A stretch of DNA of 45,576 nucleotides from Oscillospiraceae bacterium (lineage in GTDB: Bacteria > Bacillota > Clostridia > Oscillospirales > Oscillospiraceae). Shown one piece after another: positions 5,853-15,208 of this stretch; position 1 is the stretch's first letter; each line of letters opens with the position of its first letter. Location: NCBI GenBank assembly GCA_017448145.1, contig JAFSMA010000002.1, forward strand, positions 1-45,576, read 5' to 3'. The notes under the pieces are model-generated. The model was not told the DNA's origin. It made no database searches and was given only the letters and a program-made list of their open reading frames with translations. The position numbers were made by a program, and so were the translations under genes.

Positions 5853-6725
5853 ATGTACGATCCCTATATTCGCCGTGCGGCGGAGGCCATGGCCCAGACC
5901 ATGGCGGAGGCCCGGGTGCCCATGTACGGCGCGCGGGTGCGGCTGCCCGACCGCAAGGCCATTGAAGATTTGATCCGGGAGATGCGGAAGCTGATGTTCC
6001 CCGCCTATTTCGGCGACGCGGCGCTGATGACGCTGGACGCCGCCGACTATGCGGCGCTGCTGCTGGAGCGGATTGAAACCGCCTTGCAGCGGCAAATCGC
6101 TCTGGCGCTGCCGGAGGAGGAGATCGACCGTAGCTCCGCCACTGCCCGTGAGGTGATGGAGCAGCTGCCCCGCATCCAGCAGCAGCTTTTGACCGACGTG
6201 GACGCCTTTTTTGAGGGCGACCCGGCAGCCCAGAACAGGGAGGAGGTCATCTTCGCCTATCCGGGCCTGTTCGCCATCTTCGTCTACCGCATCGCCCACG
6301 AGCTGTTTTTGCGCCACGTGCCCATCATCCCCCGGATTATGACCGAGTACGCCCACAGCCGCACCGGCATCGACATCCACCCCGGCGCCGCCATCGGCAG
6401 CTATTTCTTCATCGACCACGGCACCGGCGTGGTGATCGGCGAAACGTCGGAGCTGGGGGACCATGTGAAGCTGTACCAGGGCGTGACCCTGGGCGCCCTC
6501 AGCACCCGGGGCGGCCACGGCGGCATCTCCGGCAAGCGCCACCCCACCGTGGAGAACGACGCCACCATCTACTCCGGCGCCTCCATCCTGGGGGGCGACA
6601 CCGTCATCGGCCAGGGGGCCGTGGTGGGGGGCAACACCTTCCTCACCCACTCCGTCCCGGCGGGGATGCGGGTCATCAACCGCACGCCGGAACCGGAGCT
6701 GCGGATGCCCCACAACAAGGATTGA
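5853..6725 (+). CDS. cysE: Serine O-acetyltransferase
   Basis: Makes O-acetylserine from serine and acetyl-CoA, feeding CysK. A 290-residue long-form (EpsC-like) SAT: a helical N-terminal region, then left-handed beta-helix hexapeptide repeats from about residue 165, with the active-site region IDHGTGVVIGE and the GALSTRGGHGG loop. An AGGAGG site sits at the end of cysK, with start one base after that stop. It is followed by a strong terminator. Because CysE and CysK normally form a complex, equal expression is sensible (family knowledge). Confidence 0.95.
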   Translation: MYDPYIRRAAEAMAQTMAEARVPMYGARVRLPDRKAIEDLIREMRKLMFPAYFGDAALMTLDAADYAALLLERIETALQRQIALALPEEEIDRSSATAREVMEQLPRIQQQLLTDVDAFFEGDPAAQNREEVIFAYPGLFAIFVYRIAHELFLRHVPIIPRIMTEYAHSRTGIDIHPGAAIGSYFFIDHGTGVVIGETSELGDHVKLYQGVTLGALSTRGGHGGISGKRHPTVENDATIYSGASILGGDTVIGQGAVVGGNTFLTHSVPAGMRVINRTPEPELRMPHNKD

Positions 6726-6733
6726 CGTACGCT

Positions 6734-6778
6734 GCACAGAAAAAAGGACTGCCCCGCAGGGCAGTCCTTTTTCTGTGC
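6734..6778. terminator. Terminator of the cysteine operon
   Basis: GGACTGCCC-CGCA-GGGCAGTCC with flanking A-run and T-run; the dyad extends outward to GCACAG/CTGTGC. The same core recurs at 6979-7004. Confidence 0.85.
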
Positions 6779-6779
6779 C

Positions 6780-7004
6780 TGTCAAAAAACGGCTCCGCCG
6801 TTTTTTGACAATGGGATTGCAGTCTACTGCGCGCGCGAATAGTACGCCTCCGGCGCACTATTCGCACACTCCGTAGCCTGAGAAGTGAAAAAAGTGACGC
6901 GCATGTCGTCACTTTTTTCGGATTTCATGGGTTCGCGCCTGCGGGCGCGAAATCTGCGATGCTTTTTTGACAATCTGAGGACTGCCCCGCAGGGCAGTCC
7001 TTTT
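6780..7004. repeat. Multi-hairpin repeat element (partner, inverted, at 41010-41105)
   Basis: Successive hairpins: 6780-6810 (TGTCAAAAAACGG and complement), 6838-6863 (GAATAGT and ACTATTC arms), 6881-6920 (GTGACG..CGTCAC between AAAAAA/TTTTTT), 6930-6968 (TTCGCGC/GCGCGAA) and 6979-7004 (copy of the cysE terminator). Bases 6881-6968 recur in reverse complement at about 41012-41100. No gene is seen here. Confidence 0.75.
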
Positions 7005-7011
7005 TGGGGCT

Positions 7012-7239
7012 TCAGGATTCTTTCATGCCGCCGTGGCGGGGCAGGTCGCCTTTTTCCAGCTTCATCTCCCCCCAGGCACGGGGCAGGCCCGGCGCGATGA
7101 GGGGAAAGAGATTGTCCGTGTCGGCGGTGGGCTGGATGTTGTAGGTGCCGTAGCGGTTGACGATGTCGAAGGTGCTGTCCACCGGGGCATGGAAGGGGTG
7201 GATATCGGGGGCGCGGTCAACGGGCTTTCGCTTTGCCAT
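7012..7239 (-). CDS. Hypothetical 75-residue protein
   Basis: A short soluble protein, Pro- and Asp-rich, with a phrase YGTYNIQPTADTDNLFPLIA that looks constrained rather than random. The start at 7239 is preceded by GAGGTGA. It is flanked by the gene at 7286 on the same strand, 46 bases upstream, and by the shared hairpin 6979-7004 as terminator, so the two small genes may be one transcript. No family recognised. A frame on the opposite strand covers the same bases but has no ribosome site and less protein-like composition. Confidence 0.6.
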   Translation of the reverse strand: MAKRKPVDRAPDIHPFHAPVDSTFDIVNRYGTYNIQPTADTDNLFPLIAPGLPRAWGEMKLEKGDLPRHGGMKES

Positions 7240-7285
7240 AAAAAATCACCTCGGCGGTAGTATGCCGCCGGGGCGATGGTGCTAT

Positions 7286-7492
7286 TCATTTTTTATAGAT
7301 TTCCGCGTCGAAATCCCGGACCACGTCGCCCAGCGCTTCGTCCCGGACGCAGACCACGTTGGTCTCGTCGAAGGCCAGGCGCATGGCGAACGCCTTGGCC
7401 TCTTGGATGTCGTCGGTCTGGAAGAAATCCCGGAACGCCGGCTCGCTCTCATGCCGCCACAGCACGTGGAAACGGAAGGTCTGATAGGGCAT
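7286..7492 (-). CDS. Hypothetical 68-residue protein
   Basis: A small, aromatic and acidic soluble protein (YQTFRFHVLWRHES…). The start at 7492 has a GAGGAGG site upstream at normal distance. It could be a small alpha/beta fold, but no family is recognised. It is probably co-transcribed with the gene at 7012-7239. Confidence 0.6.
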   Translation of the reverse strand: MPYQTFRFHVLWRHESEPAFRDFFQTDDIQEAKAFAMRLAFDETNVVCVRDEALGDVVRDFDAEIYKK

Positions 7493-7621
7493 GGCGCATC
7501 CTCCTCACAAGGTGACTATTTTGATTATAATACAGTGCTTTTTCAAATGCAACGGTGGGATTTGCCAAAAATGGAGGGTAACTTTCTCTGAAATGTCTAT
7601 GGCGAAAAACCGGGAAAAGGC

Positions 7622-7650
7622 TTTATTCTCACCACTATATGTTGTATAAT
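7622..7650 (+). promoter_or_regulatory. Promoter of the DUF1846 gene
   Basis: TATAAT at 7645-7650 with a weak -35 (TTTATT, 7622-7627) 17 bases upstream. Confidence 0.5.
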
Positions 7651-7689
7651 GGCCCGTGTTTGATTTTTCGGGAGGGAGTGAAATCCGGG

Positions 7690-9171
7690 ATGAAGATGGG
7701 ATTTGACAACGACAAATATCTGGCTCTCCAGGCCGAGCACATCCGCGACCGCCGCAGCCAGTTCGGCGACAAGCTGTATCTGGAGTTCGGCGGCAAGCTG
7801 TTTGACGACTTCCACGCCAGCCGGGTGCTGCCGGGGTTCCAGCCGGACAGCAAGATCCGCATGCTGGCCACCATGCAGGACGAGGTGGAGATCATCATCG
7901 CCATCTGCGCCGCCGACATCGAGAAGAACAAGATCCGCGGCGACCTGGGCATCGGCTACGACGACGACGTGCTGCGGCTGATGGACAGCTTCCGCCAGCT
8001 GGGCTTCTTCGTGGGCGGCGTGGTCATCACCCAGTACGCCGGGCAGAGCGCCGCCGACGCCTTCATCCACCGCCTGGCCGCCCTGGGCGTGAAGACCTGG
8101 AAGCACTACCCCATCGCCGGCTATCCCTCCGACGTGGGGCACATCGTCAGTGACGAGGGCCTGGGCCGCAACGAGTACATCGAGACCAGCCGCCCCATCG
8201 TGGTGGTGACTGCCCCCGGCCCCGGCAGCGGCAAGATGGCCACCTGCCTGAGCCAGCTCTACCATGAGAACAAGCGGGGCATCAAGGCGGGCTACGCCAA
8301 GTACGAGACCTTCCCCATCTGGAATCTGCCATTGAAGCACCCGGTGAACCTGGCCTACGAGGCCGCCACCGCCGACCTCAACGACGTGAACATGATCGAC
8401 CCCTTCCACCTGGAGGCTTACGGCAAGACCACCGTCAACTACAACCGGGACGTGGAGATTTTCCCGGTACTGGCCACCATGTTTGAGAAGATACAGGGCC
8501 AGTGCCCCTACAAGTCCCCCACGGATATGGGCGTGAACATGGCGGGCTTCGCCATTGTGGACGACGAGGCCTGCCAGGAGGCCAGCCGGAGAGAAATACT
8601 GCGGCGGTATTACGACGGCATGGTGGCCCGGGCCAAGGGCCGCTGCGACGAAACGGTGGTGACCAAGCTGCGGCTGGTGATGCAACAGGCGGGCGTCACC
8701 GACGCGTGCTGCCCCGCCATCCAGGCCAGCCTGGACAAGGCCGCCGAGACCGGCGCTCCCGCCGGGGCCATGGTGCTGCCCGACGGCGCCATCGTCACGG
8801 GCCGCACCTCCTCCCTGCTGGGCCCCAGCGCCGCCATGCTGCTCAACGCCATCAAGCACCTGGCGGGCATCGACCACAATTTGCAGCTCATCCCCGCCTC
8901 CGTCATCGAGCCCATCAGCGCCATGAAGACCGGGTATCTGGGCCACCATAACCCCCGGCTCCACAGCGACGAGGTGCTGATCGCGCTGACCATCTCCGCC
9001 CTCAGCAACCCCCTGGCCGCCCTGGTGCAGCACCAGCTCAGCAACCTGCGGGGCAGCGAGGCCCACTTCACGGTGATTATCTCCGAGGAGGACGCCAAGG
9101 TGTACCAGCGGCTGGGCATCCAGATCAGCTGCGAGCCAAAATACGAGGTCAAAAAGCTGTATCACAAGTAA
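7690..9171 (+). CDS. DUF1846 (UPF0371) family protein
   Basis: 493 residues from the chosen ATG; whole-length similarity to the conserved DUF1846 family of Firmicutes is recognisable from KYLALQAEHI..R, LYLEFGGKLFDDFHASRVLPGF and the central glycine-rich TAPGPGSGKMATCLSQLYHE, which looks like a nucleotide-binding loop. The biochemical role of the family is not established to my knowledge. Start choice: ATG 7690 is 11-13 bases from GGAGGGAG; a GTG at 7678 is too close to it, and 7639 lies inside the promoter. The gene appears monocistronic. Confidence 0.85.
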   Translation: MKMGFDNDKYLALQAEHIRDRRSQFGDKLYLEFGGKLFDDFHASRVLPGFQPDSKIRMLATMQDEVEIIIAICAADIEKNKIRGDLGIGYDDDVLRLMDSFRQLGFFVGGVVITQYAGQSAADAFIHRLAALGVKTWKHYPIAGYPSDVGHIVSDEGLGRNEYIETSRPIVVVTAPGPGSGKMATCLSQLYHENKRGIKAGYAKYETFPIWNLPLKHPVNLAYEAATADLNDVNMIDPFHLEAYGKTTVNYNRDVEIFPVLATMFEKIQGQCPYKSPTDMGVNMAGFAIVDDEACQEASRREILRRYYDGMVARAKGRCDETVVTKLRLVMQQAGVTDACCPAIQASLDKAAETGAPAGAMVLPDGAIVTGRTSSLLGPSAAMLLNAIKHLAGIDHNLQLIPASVIEPISAMKTGYLGHHNPRLHSDEVLIALTISALSNPLAALVQHQLSNLRGSEAHFTVIISEEDAKVYQRLGIQISCEPKYEVKKLYHK

Positions 9172-9195
9172 GAGAATTGTATTATGTAAACCACA

Positions 9196-9220
9196 ATACT
9201 GGCCGCTCTGCGGCCAGTAT
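9196..9220 (+). terminator. Probable weak terminator after the DUF1846 gene
   Basis: ATACTGGCCG-CTCTG-CGGCCAGTAT stem followed by CTTTGT; the T-run is poor, so read-through into tex is possible. Confidence 0.5.
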
Positions 9221-9274
9221 CTTTGTCGGAAAAGTTTATTTTAGAGCAAAATCATTGTCGGAAAGGATCATTCT

Positions 9275-11422
<2,148 letters not shown>

Positions 11423-11473
11423 GGGCCGGGTCAAACAGTTTGAAAGGGGCTGCTGCCAAAAGCCTCTTCTATA

Positions 11474-11660
11474 TGAATTGGCGGCCGGTCCGCCATGATT
11501 TCTCGCTTTGCTCCATGATTTGCGCTTCGCACATGATTTGCCTTGCGCCGCCAATGCGCCGCAGCGCAATGCATGTGCGCAGCACAATTCATGCCCAGAG
11601 GCAATTCATGCGCCGTAAGGCGCAATGCATTGGGCGCGTTGCATGTTGCAACGCGCCCCT
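11474..11660. repeat. Array of mini-hairpins with ATGATT / AATTCATG linkers (array 1)
   Basis: About eight short hairpins (such as GGCGGCCGGTCCGCC, TGCGCTTCGCA, GTGCGCAGCAC, GCGCCGTAAGGCGC) are strung between linkers. In the first half the linkers read CATGATT or ATGAATT; in the second half AATTCATG or AATGCAT, i.e. the reverse complement, so the whole array is also one large inverted repeat. A sister array is at 33526-33686. It fills the gap between tex and spoIIID. Confidence 0.75.
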
Positions 11661-11661
11661 T

Positions 11662-11910
11662 TTATGCTCCTTTATACTTCTTTCGTGTGGCCATGCCGCC
11701 CCGGATGTGGCGCTGGGCCTTGTTCTCCTCCAGCACCGCCTTCACCTGCCGGTACAGCCCCCGGTCGTAGACCGGCAAACGCTCCGCCAGGTCCTTATGC
11801 ACCGTGGACTTGCTGATGCCGAATCTTTGGGCGGCGGCCCGGACGGTGGCCCGGTTCTCCACCATGTACAGCGCCAAGTCCCGGGAGCGCTGCTCCAGAT
11901 TGTCTTTGAT
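11662..11910 (-). CDS. spoIIID: Stage III sporulation protein D (start codon unusual)
   Basis: A sporulation transcription factor that acts in the mother cell. The helix-turn-helix ATVRAAAQRFGISKSTVHKDLAERLP and the ending HIRGGMATRKKYK are typical of SpoIIID. The frame is open from 11940, but the codon at the expected start, just before KDNLEQRSRD, is ATC (11910-11908) and not ATG; no ATG, GTG or TTG lies upstream. An AAGGGGAG site sits right before that ATC. The first standard start is TTG at 11877, which would lose 11 residues. Length with ATC is 82 residues. The upstream sequence holds a sigma-E-like promoter. Confidence 0.85.
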   Translation of the reverse strand: MKDNLEQRSRDLALYMVENRATVRAAAQRFGISKSTVHKDLAERLPVYDRGLYRQVKAVLEENKAQRHIRGGMATRKKYKGA

Positions 11911-11942
11911 CGCTGACCACTCCCCTTTTCCGATTACGGCTC

Positions 11943-11972
11943 ATGTATATGCGGCCGGTGAGGGAAATAGAC
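11943..11972 (-). promoter_or_regulatory. Sigma-E-like promoter of spoIIID
   Basis: On the minus strand GTCTATTT, 15 bases, then TATACAT, close to the sigma-E pattern (-35 GKMATATT, -10 CATACANT). spoIIID is a known sigma-E target in Bacillus, which supports the call. Confidence 0.5.
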
Positions 11973-11973
11973 G

Positions 11974-12020
11974 GCGAAAAAAAGACTATCGTATAGACCC
12001 CCCGGCGAAGCCGGGGGGTA
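11974..12020 (-). terminator. Terminator of the feo operon
   Basis: On the minus strand ACCCCCCGGC-TTC-GCCGGGGGGT, then a small CTAT..ATAG dyad, then TTTTTTT. Confidence 0.6.
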
Positions 12021-12024
12021 ACGG

Positions 12025-12162
12025 TTATTTGCGATGGGGGCAGTTTTCTTCGTGGCAGCCGTGGCAGGTGCCGCAGCCGCCCTTGCCCTTGCGGATGCGG
12101 GAGATGGCCCAGGCCACCAGGCAGCCCAGGGCCAGCAGAATGAGGATGTCGGAGAGATTCAC
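12025..12162 (-). CDS. FeoB-associated Cys-rich membrane protein
   Basis: 45 residues starting at GTG 12162, preceded by AAGGAGG which overlaps the end of the feoAB gene. One transmembrane helix (about residues 4-21) is followed by a basic stretch and a Cys/His-rich tail with CGTCHGCHEENCPH. This matches the small family found directly downstream of feoB in Firmicutes, thought to assist Fe(II) uptake. It is transcribed with feoAB and ends at the hairpin 11974-12020. Confidence 0.88.
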   Translation of the reverse strand: MNLSDILILLALGCLVAWAISRIRKGKGGCGTCHGCHEENCPHRK

Positions 12163-12174
12163 AGCCGCCCTCCT

Positions 12175-14517
12175 TTACACGCCCAGGGCCATGGCGATGA
12201 GCTGCACCGCCAGGGCTGCCACCCAGGCGATGGCGCACTGCCACAACACCACGTACACCGCCCAGCGGCGGCCCAGCTCACGCCGGATGGCGGCCACCGC
12301 CGCCACGCAGGGGGTGTACAGAAGGCTGAACACCAGCAGCGACGCCGCCGTGTGGGTGGGCAGAGCCGCCGCCACGCCCTGGCCGGCGAACAGCAGCTCC
12401 ATCACGGAAACCACGCTCTCCTTGGCCATGAAGCCGCTGAACAGGGAGGTGACGATGCGCCAATCCCCCAGGCCCACCGGGCGGAACAGGGGCACCAGCA
12501 ATCCGGACACGGCGGCCAGAATGCTCTGATGGGGGTCGGACACCAGGTTGAAATGGAAGTCGAAGCTCTGCAAAAACCACACCGCAATGGTGGCAATGAG
12601 AATGACGGAGAAAGCCCGCTGCAAGAAGTCCTTGGCCTTTTCCCACAGCAGCTGGCCCACGTTGCGCACGCTGGGCAGGCGGTAGTTGGGCAGCTCCATG
12701 ACGAAGGGCACCGCCTCGCCCCGAAACAGCGTCTTTTTATACAGCAGCGCCACCAGCACTCCCACCACGATGCCCAGCAGATACAGCCCCGTGATGATCA
12801 GCCAGCCGTGGCGGGGGAAGAAGGCAGCCACGAAGAAGCTGTAAATGGGCAGCTTGGCGGTGCAGGACATAAACGGGGTCAGCAGGATGGTCATGTGGCG
12901 GTCCCGGTCGCTGGGCAGGGTGCGGGTGGACATGACGGCGGGCACCGTGCAGCCGAAGCCGATGAGCATGGGCACGATGCTGCGGCCGGACAGACCCAGC
13001 CGCCGCAGCAGCTTGTCCATAAAGAAGGCCACCCGAGCGATATAGCCGCTGTCCTCCAACAGGGACAGGAACAAAAACAGCGTCACGATCAGCGGCAGGA
13101 AGCTGACCACGCTGCCCACGCCCTCGAAAATGCCGTCCAGCACCAGGCTTTGAATGGCGGTGTTGACATGGGCGGCCTCCATGGCCCGGCCCACCAGGCC
13201 TCCCAGGGCCTCGATGCCGGCGGCCAGCAGGTCCTGCAAAAAGGGGCCGATGAGGAAAAAGGTCAGGAAGAATACCAGGGCCATAATGGCCACGAACACG
13301 GGGATGGCGGTGTATTTACCGGTGAGGATGCGGTCCAGCTGCTGGCTGCGCTTATGCTCCCGGCTCTCGTGGGGCTTGATGACGCAGCGGCGGCAGACCC
13401 GCTCAATGAAGGCAAAGCGCATATCCGCCATGGCGGCGCCCCGATCCAGGCCCCGCTCCTTTTCCATCTGCAAGACGATATGCGCCAGCATCTCCGTCTC
13501 GTTGTCATCCAGGGCAAGCTGGGCGGCGATGCGCTCGTCGCCCTCGATGAGCTTGCTGGCGGCGAAGCGGAGGGGGATGTCGGCACGCTGGGCGTGATCC
13601 TCGATCAGGTGGCTCACGGCGTGGAGGGCCCGGTGAACGGCGCCGCCGTGGTCGGAGGCGTCGCAGAAGTCCTGGCGCAGGGGGCGCTCCTGATACTTGG
13701 CGATGTGGATGGCGTGGCGCACCAGCTCGTCCACGCCCTGGTTGCGGGCGGCGGAGATGGGCACCACCGGCACCCCCAGCAGGGACTCCATGGCGTTCAC
13801 GTCCACGGTGCCGCCGTTGCCGGTGAGCTCGTCCATCATGTTCAGGGCCACCACCATGGGCACGTTCATCTCCAAAAGCTGCATGGTGAGGTAGAGGTTG
13901 CGCTCGATATTGGTGGCGTCCACGATGTTGATGATGGCCCGGGGCTTCTGCTGCAGCACGAAGTCGCGGCTCACCAGTTCCTCGCTGGAATAGGGGGACA
14001 TGGAGTAGATGCCCGGCAGGTCGGTGATGGAGGTGTCAGCATGGCCCCGGATGACGCCGTCCTTCCGATCCACGGTGACGCCGGGGAAGTTGCCCACGTG
14101 CTGGTTGGCGCCGGTGAGCTGGTTGAACAACGTGGTCTTGCCGCAGTTCTGGTTGCCCACCAGGGCGAAGGTCAGCACCGTGCCCTCGGGCAGGGGCGTG
14201 CCGGTTCCCTTGGGGTGGAACTTGCCCTCCTCGCCAAGGCCGGGGTGGGCGGTGGGGTTGGGGCGGGGATGGGGCTTCTTCTCATCGGCGGCATCGGCGG
14301 GGGTGATGTCGATCTTCTCGGCGTCACCGAGGCGCAGCGTCAGCTCATAGCCCCGGATGCGCAGCTCCATGGGGTCGCCCATGGGGGCCAGCTTGGTGAC
14401 GGTGACGGTGGCGCCGGGGATGACGCCCATATCCAGAAAATGCTGGCGCAGAGCGCCCTGGCCGCCCACAGCGGTGATGATGCCGGACTGGCCTGGCTTC
14501 AAGTCGCGCAGTTGCAT
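12175..14517 (-). CDS. feoB: Ferrous iron transporter, FeoA-FeoB fusion
   Basis: 780 residues. Residues 1-75 are a FeoA SH3-like domain (LRDLKPGQSGIITAV…LRQHFLDMGVIPG); a Pro-rich linker of about 35 residues follows; the FeoB G-domain begins near 117 with the G1 loop GNQNCGKTT (121-129), G3 DLPG and G4 NMMD; the rest is the membrane domain with two Gate motifs. FeoB imports Fe(II) across the inner membrane; FeoA is normally a separate protein. The start at 14517 follows AAAGGAGAGAG. The Cys-rich partner gene follows after 12 bases. Confidence 0.94.
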   Translation of the reverse strand: MQLRDLKPGQSGIITAVGGQGALRQHFLDMGVIPGATVTVTKLAPMGDPMELRIRGYELTLRLGDAEKIDITPADAADEKKPHPRPNPTAHPGLGEEGKFHPKGTGTPLPEGTVLTFALVGNQNCGKTTLFNQLTGANQHVGNFPGVTVDRKDGVIRGHADTSITDLPGIYSMSPYSSEELVSRDFVLQQKPRAIINIVDATNIERNLYLTMQLLEMNVPMVVALNMMDELTGNGGTVDVNAMESLLGVPVVPISAARNQGVDELVRHAIHIAKYQERPLRQDFCDASDHGGAVHRALHAVSHLIEDHAQRADIPLRFAASKLIEGDERIAAQLALDDNETEMLAHIVLQMEKERGLDRGAAMADMRFAFIERVCRRCVIKPHESREHKRSQQLDRILTGKYTAIPVFVAIMALVFFLTFFLIGPFLQDLLAAGIEALGGLVGRAMEAAHVNTAIQSLVLDGIFEGVGSVVSFLPLIVTLFLFLSLLEDSGYIARVAFFMDKLLRRLGLSGRSIVPMLIGFGCTVPAVMSTRTLPSDRDRHMTILLTPFMSCTAKLPIYSFFVAAFFPRHGWLIITGLYLLGIVVGVLVALLYKKTLFRGEAVPFVMELPNYRLPSVRNVGQLLWEKAKDFLQRAFSVILIATIAVWFLQSFDFHFNLVSDPHQSILAAVSGLLVPLFRPVGLGDWRIVTSLFSGFMAKESVVSVMELLFAGQGVAAALPTHTAASLLVFSLLYTPCVAAVAAIRRELGRRWAVYVVLWQCAIAWVAALAVQLIAMALGV

Positions 14518-14560
14518 GGTATCTCTCTCCTTTGGTTAGCAGCGTTCACAAACTTCCGTC

Positions 14561-14589
14561 AGTATATCACCACCGGCGGCGGCGCACAA
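14561..14589 (-). promoter_or_regulatory. Promoter of feoAB
   Basis: Minus strand TTGTGC, 17 bases, TATACT. No clear Fur box is seen around it. Confidence 0.55.
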
Positions 14590-14619
14590 TAGGAAAATGC
14601 GCAGATTGGGGCGAAAAAA

Positions 14620-14662
14620 GCGGCAAAAAGCAGCAGCCCTCCCGCAATGGAAAGGCTGCTGC
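14620..14662 (-). terminator. Terminator of the P-loop protein gene
   Basis: Minus strand CAGCAGCC..GGCTGCTG stem followed by CTTTTT and, further on, CTTTTTT. Confidence 0.65.
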
Positions 14663-14684
14663 CATGATGATTGTATCTGTGCCC

Positions 14685-15095
14685 TTACAGGTACTTGCGC
14701 ATGCCGTCGGTAGCGTCCTCCTCGTCGCCGTTGAGGGTGACGGTGAACTTGACGCTGTTCTTGTAGCTGAAGCTGTCCAGCCAGTTCAGGAAGGACTCCA
14801 GGGCGTGGTAGTCCTTGCAGTGGGAAATCTTGGCCAGGTTATCCACAAATACATGGGAAATATCGTAATTACCCGCGTAGAGGCCGCAGATAAAGCCGCG
14901 CAGATAGTCAAGGCTGCCAATCTGATACTCGCTGGCATTGACCAGACGCACGTTATAGCTGATGTCGTAAGTCATGTCGGCGCTGGGCTCGATGCACACG
15001 ACGCAACCGCGCTCGGAGTCTACCGCAGTATGCACCAACTCGATGAGCTGCTTGGTCTTGCCGGCACCGTTGGTGCCCATAATCAATCTAACCAT
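14685..15095 (-). CDS. P-loop ATPase-like protein of unknown function
   Basis: 136 residues. The N-terminus MVRLIMGTNGAGKTKQLIEL is a clean Walker A motif on a beta-strand, and VFVDNLA near residue 83 could be Walker B. Only the core of a P-loop fold fits in this length; no partner domain is seen. Not recognised as a named family with a known job. ATG 15095 has a GGAGTGATC site upstream, and a promoter lies at 15147-15175. It is followed by its own terminator. Confidence 0.75.
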   Translation of the reverse strand: MVRLIMGTNGAGKTKQLIELVHTAVDSERGCVVCIEPSADMTYDISYNVRLVNASEYQIGSLDYLRGFICGLYAGNYDISHVFVDNLAKISHCKDYHALESFLNWLDSFSYKNSVKFTVTLNGDEEDATDGMRKYL

Positions 15096-15146
15096 AAGAG
15101 ATCACTCCTTTGTCAATAAGTGGGAGACGGTCACACTCCCTACCCC

Positions 15147-15175
15147 ATAGTACCATATCGGTGGGAAAAGTGCAA
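15147..15175 (-). promoter_or_regulatory. Promoter of the P-loop protein gene
   Basis: Minus strand TTGCAC, 17 bases, TACTAT; it lies between pgi and the gene, so the latter has its own promoter. Confidence 0.6.
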
Positions 15176-15208
15176 TCCCAAAAAGGGGCGGGATTATTGG
15201 TAAATCCG

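Noticed and set aside
7157..7591. 144-residue plus-strand frame
   Set aside because: Covers the two small minus-strand genes, which have ribosome sites and more protein-like sequence.
12034..14592. 852-residue open frame on the plus strand
   Set aside because: Antisense shadow of feoAB; Gly/His/Gln-rich translation without motifs, no ribosome site.
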